A stretch of DNA of 64,000 nt from Prosapia bicincta. Taxonomy: Eukaryota; Arthropoda; Insecta; Hemiptera; Cercopidae. The stretch's first letter is position 1. Each line of letters starts with the position of its first letter. The notes under the pieces are model-generated. The model was not told the origin of the DNA, ran no database searches, and saw nothing but the letters and a program-made list of their open reading frames with translations. Below, in pieces: positions 52,870 through 61,625 of this stretch. A program made the position numbers and the translations under genes. The stretch spans positions 58,234,931-58,298,930 of the forward strand of contig JBAIZL010000005.1 in assembly GCA_036971475.1 (NCBI GenBank). Direction: 5' to 3'.

Positions 52870-53105
52870 AATATAGTTCCTAAATGAGGCCCTTCATTGT
52901 GGAACAGTTCTCTGAACTTATCAGTTACTCTACCTTGTGAGTTTCTCTGGAGCTCTCTCAAGCACAAAGTGTTCTACATCGTCCTCAAACATTGGAGGGT
53001 TTTTAAAAAAACTGAATCTGGAAAAGTTGAAGCAATCTTCCCGACAATGTAGGCTGCGTCAAAGAGCGCTCCAACTAGTCCAACAATGGAGGGCGCCATT
53101 TGAAT
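52870..53105 (-). pseudogene. Coding-like fragment with shifted frames, unrecognised
   Basis: On the minus strand one frame from about 53101 reads MAPSIVGLVGALFDAAYIVG and continues to SVFLK. An overlapping frame reads FFKNPPMFEDDVEHFVLE, then RAPEKLTR. The switch falls in the homopolymer near 53000-53015, so a frameshift is one explanation; a splice acceptor (tttccag) inside the region is another. A possible donor (aaggtagag) follows the last block. The peptides look gene-derived rather than random, but no family is recognised and stops prevent a continuous reading. The plus-strand frame at 52937-53119 is its shadow. Confidence 0.25.
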
Positions 53106-53109
53106 TATG

Positions 53110-53800
53110 TATTCCTTAGAACCCTTTATAATCGCATATTTTAATATTCGTTATGTGTGTTTTTGAACTCTGAGTTCGTAAAAAGGAAAATTCTTATCTT
53201 ACTCGGTTTTGTATTTACTACCCGCCCTGATAGGGGTATTCCTTCTGTCTCGGCCTCTATTTAAGTCCGAATTTTTAACATATGTATTCGGCCTATGATC
53301 CTTGGTGAGGCAGTTTCCATTGATCGAACAAGCATTTATTTCGGTTTCCTTGAATCTCTAAAACTGTAAGAGTTTTCAATTAACTCGTATCTATATGGTC
53401 ACTATCGAATTAAAACCAGTTCAAAAAGATAACTGAAAAACAACATGATAATGTTGTGCTCGAGTTACGGCGTAGAAATTTTAAAAAAAATTCCAATATA
53501 CAGTAGACTTAGGTACACTACATGTTTGAAACGTAGATGCTTTAGTTTTCCAAAAAGAACTGAAAAACATTCTTTATATCATTCATCTACAATAGAATGC
53601 ATATCCCTTTACTATTTACAAAACATAGAATTTTTAACATTTTCTGCTTAACGTAATTTTTTTGTAACCTAACAATAACGGATAACTTCAGAAAATCCTC
53701 CAAAATATTTTAGAGTTACAATGATCGTGAAGAGAAAAGGTTTGGCCTGATTGGGTTAAGACAAAAACTAAAGATTTGAATTAACGAAGCCATTAAAATT
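53110..53800. other. Unique DNA, no supported gene
   Basis: AT-rich sequence with a TATA-like ctatttaagt near 53260 and a weak 68-residue plus-strand frame at 53445-53651 that shows no domain. I could not support a gene. Confidence 0.4.
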
Positions 53801-53805
53801 AGGTA

Positions 53806-54009
53806 ATGATCACTGTTTGCGCAGTTATAATTGATGATACACCTAAATTTGTTTTATTATTCGAGGCAGGAAACCCCATCGATGAGCAAACAGTAGACCC
53901 TAACCTACACAAGTGGGTTGATAAACAGTTCAAAATAGAGGCCGCACAAATTTGTAATGCAATAGATCGTACAGAACGTACTTCAGAGAGTTCTCTAGAC
54001 TACGTATAA
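53806..54009 (+). CDS. Possible exon, 67 residues, unrecognised
   Basis: A plus-strand frame starts at an ATG at 53806 and ends TAA at 54007. Its composition is strongly protein-like: a hydrophobic start (MITVCAVIIDDTPKFVLLF), then an acidic and polar stretch with FEAGNPIDEQTVDP, HKWVDKQFKIEAAQIC and a serine-rich C-terminus. A plausible acceptor (aaaattag) lies directly upstream, so it may be a terminal exon continuing an earlier one rather than a complete protein. The hAT-type element inserted at 54088 lies about 80 bp downstream. No domain recognised; a fragment of a transposon or domesticated gene is possible. Confidence 0.35.
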   Translation: MITVCAVIIDDTPKFVLLFEAGNPIDEQTVDPNLHKWVDKQFKIEAAQICNAIDRTERTSESSLDYV

Positions 54010-54087
54010 ATACAACAGGAACACTTAATAACCTACAAATTAAAAAGCATATAAACATTATGAAAATGGAAAATACCTAAATTTTAC

Positions 54088-55072
54088 TAGGGATGGGCCG
54101 ATTCCGATTCTCGATTCCAGGAATCGTCGATACTCGATTCTTCATTCATAAAAGGGTCGATTCCGATTCTTATTTTGTTAACTATTAAAATCTGTGTGTG
54201 GAGTAATTTATTGGAAAAATAATTAATTACCAACTATATCATATTTATGTATTAGTTGATTTGAATGAATTAAATGATTAAATTAAACGAAAATTATTAA
54301 TATTTATGAAGCAACATCAATCAAGATTGTAACCATTTCCGGTCGTTTGACATCGCTCGTCTCTCTCTCTCTCTCACTAGAGCGGGTTCGATACACACTC
54401 TCCCCTCCCCCACGTGTCTTACTGTCACTGATTCATAGATGTCAGAACAAAACACAAAAAAGTACAGTAAAAACTCGATTAACCGTCACCGTCGGTACCG
54501 TGGCCATGACGGTTGAGCGAATAGACGGATAACAGAAACACTGTATTATTCCTCCGAAACTTAACCTCAATCGATTATATTATAGACAGATATTACTCTC
54601 ACGGTAATGTAATATATTTCGGAGCGAAAAGAAAATAAACTCGATTGTAATAGCAAATGAAACTATTTATTAATTTTGTACTTTTTATGTTGCTCGTTTG
54701 TTTTTAATTTTTGTTTTGTTTTGAGAGACAATGTAAACAGGCTTAGGTATTTTTTCAAACTTCATAAAACAGTGTAAAGTTCACATTTTTAACTCTAAAA
54801 TAAGTCATTACTTTTATCTATGTTTTTATGCTTTTAAAAATTCCTATTGATAAATCAAGGTTGAAGGTTTTTTGTAGCCTATTACATTAAAACAGAGCTT
54901 TTAAAAGGTTTTGCCATATGACCAAGATGTTAACTAAATTAATTATTAGAGAGCTAGCATGTAAGCTAATATAACATGAAAGAATCGAGAATCGACTAAA
55001 GAATCGAGAATCGAAAGGAAAATTTTAGAATCGGAATCGGAATCGAAAATTTTAGGAATCGGCCCATCTCTA
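54088..55072. mobile_element. Non-autonomous hAT-type DNA transposon, 985 bp
   Basis: Terminal inverted repeats tagggatgggccgattcc and ggaatcggcccatctcta (one mismatch) are flanked by the identical 8-bp sequence aattttac on both sides (54080-54087 and 55073-55080). That is the target duplication expected of hAT transposition. Subterminal regions carry further reiterated gattccgattc / gaatcggaatc motifs in opposite orientation. The interior has a CT-rich tract (about 54356-54377) and no transposase frame. The element could be mobilised only in trans. Confidence 0.9.
54465..54533 (+). mobile_element. Pogo/Tigger-like terminal fragment inside the hAT element
   Basis: The stretch starts cagtaaaaactcgattaacc after a TA. 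It contains the inner inverted repeat aaccgtca and tgacggtt, with a gacggata ending, the style of pogo/Tigger ends. No matching opposite terminus was found, so this is a fragment captured by or inserted into the hAT element. It may also be coincidental similarity. Confidence 0.35.
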
Positions 55073-55080
55073 AATTTTAC

Positions 55081-55930
55081 AAAATAATGTTTTTCTTTAC
55101 TAAGACTATTTGTAAGCAAAACAAGTACCTACAGGTAAGAAGAATATATAATCTTTCTTGTTATGTAAGCTCTGATAGAAAATTCTTTTCTAATGAAAAC
55201 ATCATAGTTTATAAATATTGACTTTCTGTGGGGAAAGTTACCTTACAGATTTTAAAGGCCTAGGTATCCCAGATTTTAAGGTTAGTCTAGGAATAGGTTA
55301 ACAATTTTAAAGCCTTTCGAAACAGCTGATTGACTCCGAGTATAATTCAATTAATTTACGATGTTTTACATAGCAAACTAAAAGTAATAACAAGAAGAAA
55401 GTTTTATTACATAGTGCTACATCATCAGCATTGGATGTTTTTTTTTATATTTTGGTTGGGAATATTAAGAATGCAATTTGCTTCTAAATATTAAAACAAA
55501 CACAATTAAGTCCGAAGTTCATAGTTAAACATGATGTTTTCAACAATGTGGTTACAATACAACAATTTACAGTGTTAATTCGTAATAATCAACTGAATAA
55601 TTTATAAAATGGTAAATTATAAGTTCATACATATAATTAGCACTCCTCCTCTAAATAGTATTAAACACACAATTTTGTACTGAATTTTATTGAATATAAA
55701 TATCTATGGAGTATATAATAAGTAAACAGCAGACAGAAAACTCTTGTGCGATGAAATTTTAAATATTTCAAAACTTAAATACCCTTGTACCATCAGAGAC
55801 GTATAAACCTTTCGGGGGAGAGAGGCAACAAAAATAAAAAGGGTTATTTCCCTATTTTTAACTTCAGTAATATTAAAAAAAAACTTTATATATAAATGTA
55901 TTAAACGATAAATACACTACAGGTTTAATT
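55081..55930. other. AT-rich intergenic DNA
   Basis: No coding sequence. At about 55795-55825 the sequence atcagagacgtataaacctt followed by a G-rich run resembles degraded DNA-transposon ends, but it cannot be assigned. Confidence 0.4.
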
Positions 55931-55935
55931 AGTTC

Positions 55936-55944
55936 ACTCACTCA

Positions 55945-55976
<32 letters not shown>
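55936..55976. repeat. (CT)n microsatellite
   Basis: About 15 CT repeats with one interruption (gtctct), directly beside the start of dispersed repeat copy 2. Confidence 0.95.
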
Positions 55977-55979
55977 ATT

Positions 55980-56424
55980 AATTTTCAATCGTTAATAAAA
56001 TAATTTTTATTCATCCACTCCAGTTCAAATACATATTTTTAAACTAATAGTGAATGGCATTTGATGTTAATACAGTTATTTCAAATATCAATTCATTAAT
56101 TGAATTTAATTAATTAATTTTATTGTTATGTAGAAGAAAAACCTTTCACTTAAACCTTTCATTAATTGAATTTAATTAATTAATTTTAGTTTTATATGGA
56201 AGGAAATCTTTTCACATGAAGGGCACGGTACGGAACATAGTTATTTCCTTCCATTTGTTTATAATAAGTAATAATATATGATTTCATAATACAGCTGATT
56301 TTACGTTGTACTTTATGTGGTAGAACAGCTGTTTGTACGCGTAGGTTATGTTTACTTTATCTATAATAATTGTAATTATTTAATGAAAATTAACTGAAAT
56401 AACAATTTTCTTCGTTGTAGGTGA
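55980..56424 (+). mobile_element. Dispersed repeat family X, copy 2
   Basis: Collinear with copy 1: ttcatccactc, tagtgaatgg, ttagttttatatgg, atatgatttcata, agctgatttta, gtggtagaacagctg, taattatttaat, cttcgttgtaggtgac. It contains an extra 66-bp tandem duplication (tcattaattgaattt at 56093 and 56159). It has a microsatellite at the same end as copy 1. Confidence 0.75.
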
Positions 56425-56667
56425 CATAATTTTTTGTTTGTTCATACTACTTGTTTGAAATTACATTATTATTTTTTAAGAAAAGTATAGGTTTAGTAAT
56501 TTCTGACTATGATAATAATAAAAGCTTCACTTTAGCTATTATTAAATACCTTGTGATTTTGGTTCAACTTTAATTATGTTTATGAAAATGTGTAATGAAA
56601 ATTATCAATTTTACATATTTTGGGAAGGACCTAGGCTCCATTGACTTCCCTTTATATACAACAACCT

Positions 56668-56707
56668 CTAGCCACAGAGCACTTAATACAAAGTGCTCTG
56701 TGGTTAG
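56668..56707. repeat. Strong hairpin, 17-bp arms and 6-base loop
   Basis: Arms ctagccacagagcactt and aagtgctctgtggttag pair completely, with one G-T wobble when read on the plus strand, around a loop of aataca. Further small dyads (gtattgtaatac) follow. It lies just before a CpG-rich stretch. This could be a structured RNA element, a microRNA-like stem that is too short on its own, or a fold-back repeat. Confidence 0.8.
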
Positions 56708-56759
56708 ACGTTATATATAGTATTGTAATACTGTAATACTTTGTGTTGAAAGCTCTGTG

Positions 56760-57440
56760 CGCCTACCAAAGTGTTTGTATCTCTTTGCCCTCTCTAACAC
56801 TTTCGAGAGGATCGTTTTACTCTTGTTGAAACTTTACCTGCTCAGAGCTATTTCCAAACACATCGTCTTCCGTAATCCGCTGTAAAACTAACTAATCGAT
56901 AACGGCTTTCGATAGATCACTACCGTAATGGCGCATTCCAGCTATGTTATCGTCTTGCGATTGATTTTCGATCCGCTGAACACAATACCACTGATTTCAA
57001 CCTGGGGTCAGCGATAATCACTAAATCCCGCACAGCTTTCGACCCGATGCGGCCAGCTTCGACCACGGACGCCAGACTAAAGACTCGGCGTAGCGTTCAG
57101 ATGCCCGCTTATGGCACGGCTAACAACAGATCGTCTAATTAGTGTGACCGAATCCCTTCAAAACGAGTTTATACTTTTTCTTCTATTCAGCCCGATATCT
57201 CATTATTTCTCCGTTCGGCGAACGCCCTCTTCATTCACCCCTTCTTTTGTTAAAAGAACTTTTTTATGCTCGAAAAAAATGAACTTGCTGTAAAAAAAAA
57301 ACATAAAAAGAATAATACAGATCTTACTCGTTTTCGCGAGCGCGCGCGCTCCTCTTTACCAAGGAAAACTTTTCTAATGAGGCGCGGGAGAAGTCGGGTT
57401 CTTGTGTGAAGATGAAATGGGTGTACTATGCATGTCAAAA
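56760..57440. promoter_or_regulatory. CpG-rich, G+C-richer island
   Basis: This stretch has many more CG dinucleotides and a clearly higher G+C content than the AT-rich flanks; examples are gatgcggcc, cggacgcc and ctcggcgtagcg. It ends with cgcgagcgcgcgcgct (57335-57350), an alternating purine-pyrimidine tract able to adopt Z-form. The two open frames over it (57111-57293 plus, 57250-57444 minus) look like by-products. A promoter, first exon or 5-prime region of an unseen gene is plausible; neither strand shows a convincing start of translation. Confidence 0.35.
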
Positions 57441-57553
57441 ACATTTCTTGCTAGTATTTTATCACACAATAACCACATAAATATCTATGAAAGCTGCTTT
57501 AAAATGTGTTTATATTACTTCTAACAAGTAATGTAAACAAAAATTTTATAAAA

Positions 57554-57890
57554 GGTCAACAAAGAAAAACTTTGTAACTTTGTATTAAATAATTACAATT
57601 AATATAAATTAAGTAACATACTCTATGCACTAAAACTACCACATAAAACTACCAGCTGTTTTATGAAATCATATGTTATCACTTATTTTAAGCAAAATAG
57701 GATGAAATGACTACATTTGTGAAAAGTTTTTTCCCCACATAAGACTAAAATTAATTCGTTTTTAATTTAATTAAGTAACTATATTTGAAAACTAACCGTA
57801 TTAACACCAAGTATCATTCACTACAAGTTTAAAGAAATGTATATGAACTTGAGTGGACGAATTAAAAGTATTTTATTAACGATTAAAAAT
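57554..57890 (-). mobile_element. Dispersed repeat family X, copy 3 (inverted)
   Basis: The reverse complement is collinear with copies 1 and 2: taatcgttaataaaat, cgtccactc, gtagtgaatg, ttagtcttatgtgg, acatatgatttcataaaaca, gctgg, taattgtaattatttaat, tttgttgacc. The end equivalent to the microsatellite end of the other copies adjoins a short tatatatata tract. Confidence 0.75.
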
Positions 57891-58480
57891 TTGTACTATA
57901 TATATATTATGTATGTACTCCTTACGTATGTACAGTATTACATACATACATGTTTAATGTGAGTGTGAACTAATGAAAGGAATTGAAAAAATAAGAACAT
58001 GTTCTAAAAATAGATAAATTTATCGTATTTCAAGAACAAATAAGAAACGCACATCAGGTCATCTGCTCTTGTGAAGTTAGTGATTCATAGAATATGTAAA
58101 TGAGTAAAACTTCCAATCTGAATAAAGTAGGTATTTTTGGGAAAGTATATAAAACTACTTTGACGACGTCGCTCGCAAATTTGAAGTTAGATTTGATGAT
58201 AGCAACTTAATTATAATACGAGAACAATATTTTACATTTTGAAGAATAAAAAATGAAGAACCTATTGTTCAGATGCGCGCATGTGTATTTCGATATCAGA
58301 AACAAAACGTAAAGTTTATCCTTGACTTATACATGTTTCCTTTACAGATTTTCAAGCGGTTTTTTTAAAACAATAAGTACTATAATATTCAAAATACTTC
58401 CTGAAGATAATTAGGGTTTATAGGCTTATGTAGAAATAAACGAAAGTATAAGATCTACAATTAAGAATTGTGAAAGATAT
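57891..58480. other. AT-rich intergenic DNA
   Basis: No gene supported. There is a short tatgtatgtac / tacatacata dyad around 57910-57950. Confidence 0.4.
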
Positions 58481-58668
58481 AATTTGAATTTTCTTCTTCA
58501 GTTGCTTTGGCAATGTTATTTGCACCTAACAGAGCCAAACTATCTGCACCATAAGAGTCGAATCACAAGTTTTCTTCGTTTCCAGCCTTTGAGACATTAT
58601 TATGTTTTAATGTTTCTTAATTATTGAAAAAAGCGTATAATTAACAGTTTCTTTCTTGACAAAAACGT

Positions 58669-58923
58669 TTATTCGTTTTGTACTATGGAATATTCAACGT
58701 TTTCTGAACCAGTTACGATTGCAGCAGTTTTTGGTAGATATTTGTTTCGTGAGAAATCCCGATGCCCACGTGTAGAACGTTCGTGCCTAAAACCTTCGAA
58801 ATTACCAAATAAAGTCTGACAATAGCTCAGTGTCACTTTGTAATTATGCTTTTCCAATATTTTATAAAGGTTTTGTCTGTCAATAATATGATTGGGCGTT
58901 AGGATGGCGTCGTCTATAGGCAA
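58669..58923 (-). CDS. Coding-like minus-strand frame, unrecognised
   Basis: The minus-strand frame ends in TAA at 58669 and has no ATG start within it, so it would have to be an exon; a candidate acceptor (cctatag) lies at its start. The peptide is protein-like, with NHIIDRQNLYKILEKHNYK, TLFGNFEGFRHERSTRG and TGSENVEYS. It overlaps the mariner-like pseudogene at 58904 by about 20 bp on the opposite strand. Parts of it loosely resemble the helix-turn-helix N-terminal region of the same transposase superfamily, which would mean an inverted N-terminal piece. That is speculative. A shorter coding-like stretch with a stop lies further along the same strand at about 58465-58600. Confidence 0.25.
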   Translation of the reverse strand: MPIDDAILTPNHIIDRQNLYKILEKHNYKVTLSYCQTLFGNFEGFRHERSTRGHRDFSRNKYLPKTAAIVTGSENVEYSIVQNE

Positions 58924-59444
58924 AATCTTATCCCATCATGATTATCTCTATTTACATCCTTACAAGATGGAGACTGTGCAGGAGCTTTTTGAAAGTGACT
59001 TCAATTCTAGGAGGAAAGCGTAAGGTTTTTCTCCAAGACATTCCTGAGGACAATATTCCTTTTTTTCAGTGATGCAGCCCATTTTCATTTGTATGGATCC
59101 GTAAACAAACAAAATCTACTGGGCTGACACGGTGCAACGTCGCTCATTCAAGAGCATCCATGATTAATTTGAGGGATTTCCATAGTGGCTCAGCTGAATT
59201 AGAGGCGATTTGGTATTGGCGGCCCAGTTTCCCCCATGTAACTTTTCTCTATGGCTATTTTTTTGAAATCTCGTGTTCATGTGAACCGTCCAAGGACCTT
59301 ACAAGCTTTTAAGACCAACATTAAGAAACTGCCAATATAACCAGATCTGACGAGATAGTCAGCTTAACGCCGGCTATGCTACCAAGAGTCATGGCAAACG
59401 CCAGATATTGTATTACTGAGTGTATGGAGAGTGAGGGACGTTAA
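58904..59444 (+). pseudogene. Decayed mariner/Tc1-superfamily transposase
   Basis: Reading across three frames gives the conserved blocks of this family in order. First comes HHDYLYLHPYKMETVQELFE (frame from 58904, stopping at 59021). After a frameshift in an oligo-T run comes FFSDAAHFHLYGSVNKQN (59062-59115), with the first catalytic Asp at 59071. After another shift comes CNVAHSRASMINLRDF, then WYWRPSFPHVTFLYGYFFE, where the third catalytic Asp position is His. Finally VNRPRTLQAFKTNIKKL leads to a C-terminus near ANARYCITECMESEGR, ending at 59442. The stretch between VNKQN and the second catalytic Asp is deleted, so that Asp is missing. Several stops and shifts confirm a dead copy. No terminal repeats were identified. 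Confidence 0.85.
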
Positions 59445-59700
59445 CTATCTCATTTTACCTTTAAAATTGAGTTAAATAAGACTTTAAGTGTGTGCTTACA
59501 TTATAAAAATATAATAAAGGTTTTATGATTCATATAATTGGTTTTTAAAATGTTTGAAAAAAGGAAATTATGCTCCCACACTTCAACATCTGCCAGATAA
59601 CCCACTACTCTGAAGATAAAACCTTGTTGGAGAAATGTGCAAGTGGACAATAGATAAATACGTTTAACTTGGATTTTATCATTATAATGTTCGTTAAAAA
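59445..59700. other. AT-rich DNA, nothing seen
   Basis: No coding sequence or repeat recognised, apart from possible remnants of the adjacent transposon. Confidence 0.4.
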
Positions 59701-59701
59701 T

Positions 59702-59880
59702 TGTTTACACTAATATTGCACTATTGGGAGAATTAAAACGTTGAACAAGCAAAAATATCTACTCGGAGGATATACCGAGTTCTAATAATATTTTGTAAAT
59801 TTAACAACCTATTACAAATGTTTTTACTAATTATGCACTATTAGGAGAGTTGAAATAAATTTGGTTCTGGCACTTTGAGA
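59702..59880. repeat. 117-bp tandem repeat, first block
   Basis: tgtttacactaat at 59702 and tgtttttactaat at 59819 start successive units of 117 bp, each continuing cactattgggag-type sequence. The first full unit also contains aagcaaaaatatc, accgagttctaata and ttaacaacctattac. The second unit is cut at about 59880. Confidence 0.8.
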
Positions 59881-60267
59881 TATCCCGACAAAAGTGGTAA
59901 CAAAATAGGGCTAATAGTTTCGAAAAAAAGTTCAACAAAAATATTAATTTATACTTTTTTCATTCAATTTTCACATCTTTATTTAATAAAGACTAATAAT
60001 TATTGTAGTTAATAATACAATATTGTGAGTAAAAAAAGCATTTATTATTGTTTACTGAAAACAAATTTTTATCAAATTCAAATCAAATCAGTTCTTTGAA
60101 TCGTTTAAGACGGACCTAAAAATGATTTCCTTTCAAATATTGGATTAGGGTAACTTCTTATTATAGTTATATTGATTTATTTGTATTGAGATTTATAAAA
60201 ATTTTAATAAATTAGTATATTTACTAACTGATCGAAACTATTTAATAATAATCTGCTTGTAAAACTG

Positions 60268-60345
60268 CAGTTCTACAACATAACCTATAACTTAAAATCA
60301 GCTGTTACGTGAAATCATATGTTATCATTTAATTCACTTTGAGGT
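60268..60345 (-). mobile_element. Dispersed repeat family X, copy 4 (partial, inverted)
   Basis: agctgttacgtgaaatcata followed by tgttatcattta matches the corresponding internal segment of copy 3, with weaker similarity upstream of it. Only the conserved core is left. It lies between the two blocks of the 117-bp repeat. Confidence 0.55.
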
Positions 60346-60482
60346 AACTCATAGCGTAACCTGACGGAAATATACGCTGTAAGGTATGCGCTTCAGAAAT
60401 AGCGTGACGCGAAAGCAATGATTTAATCTCATGTTTTGTTTCCCGGGCGTAAAGAAGTTATCACTTTAAAGAGTGTGACAAG

Positions 60483-60665
60483 AAAAATATCCAAGTGCAA
60501 AACCGAGTTCTAATATTTTGTAAATTTAACAACCTCTTACAAATGTTTACACTAATACTGTACTACTGGGAAAATTAAAGGTTGGACAAGCAAAAATATC
60601 AAAGTGCAATACATACCGAGTCCTATGATGGGTTGTCAATTTAACAACCGATTAAAAATAAATAT
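60483..60665. repeat. 117-bp tandem repeat, second block
   Basis: The block resumes with aaaaatatccaagtgc, accgagttctaatattttg, taacaacctcttac, then a new unit at 60544 (tgtttacactaatac) ending ttaacaaccgatta. The roughly 600 bp between the blocks, including copy 4 of family X, interrupts the tandem repeat. Confidence 0.75.
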
Positions 60666-61260
60666 TAACTAGTCACTAAAACCTTTACTGAATTTAACTA
60701 TATTATACATTTCCGTAATATAGCGTTTATTTTCTCTAGCAAATGTTTTCAGTAAGGACCGTACAGAGGCAGTCAAGTAAGACAATCTTGTGCAGTTTTA
60801 ATTGGGCTACGTTGCCAGCTACCGTCTCCCCTCAATACCAATAGTCAATAGGCCTCGCAGACCCTGTTCACCTTCACATTCATTCGTTCTTCTAAAAAAA
60901 AGACAAAAACAAACGTATACCGTAGCACGACTCCCCCTCCTAATTCTTGGTATAATACTGAATTTTTAGTAGGTTAGAGAAGACAAAAGTTTAAAATGTA
61001 TTTTACGTTTTATTATAATATATAAAATCCCTAAAACGGAGTGTTAATGTTATTGTAACGTCCTTAATGCTATATTGATTTGTCGAACCATTGCAGTAAC
61101 GTTCACAGATCTGTTCCGCTAACATAAGAACGTCATAGATTATTAAAAAAGATTTCGGCTACGGCTAGAAAGGGACTCATTAAATTTAATTTTAGAACAT
61201 AATTTCGTCACAGTAATAATTTCGTAGTAATAGGTCGTAGTACTTTCATCCTATTACTTT
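60666..61260. other. Unique DNA, no gene seen
   Basis: Moderately mixed composition with no supportable reading frame. It contains caccttcacattcattcgtt and short A-runs but no recognisable element. Confidence 0.4.
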
Positions 61261-61266
61261 AAAATA

Positions 61267-61345
61267 CAGTAGAGTCTTGATAACTTGAGGTAGATGGGAC
61301 CAAGATCCCCTCGGATTACACCGAAATTTGTTCCTGTATATTAGA
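61267..61345 (+). mobile_element. Pogo/Tigger-like terminal remnant
   Basis: Starts cagtagagtcttgataactt directly after a TA, with later tcggattacaccgaaatttg, the arrangement seen at degraded pogo/Tigger ends. Only one end is recognisable. Confidence 0.35.
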
Positions 61346-61429
61346 AAAAACTGTAGTTTTAATAAAACCTAATAAGGCCTACATTACTATAGTTAAGAAT
61401 GCTCAAAATAAGTTCATAGAATTTTAAAT

Positions 61430-61625
61430 AAACATTTCTTGGAAGTCTGGCTCATTTTCTGTCTATGGGCCTACAGTATTGATATGAAGATTTCTTTGGA
61501 AGCCCGACTCATTTCTTTTGCATACCATATTTATTTAAACATTTCTTGGAAGTCTGACTCATTTAATTTGCATACCATATGGCTATAAACATTTCTTGGA
61601 CACCCGATTCATCAATTTCTTTAAA
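61430..61625. repeat. About 50-bp minisatellite, four copies
   Basis: The unit aaacatttcttggaagtctg with cattt and gcataccatat recurs at 61430, 61487, 61537 and 61587, so the spacing is 57, 50 and 50 bp. The copies are imperfect. Confidence 0.9.

Noticed and set aside
53445..53651. 68-residue plus-strand frame
   Set aside because: Lysine/serine-rich AT-driven composition, no domain, no splice or promoter context.
57111..57444. Overlapping plus- and minus-strand frames in the CpG-rich island
   Set aside because: Low-complexity phenylalanine/serine/arginine-rich peptides from pyrimidine-rich DNA; no conserved motif.
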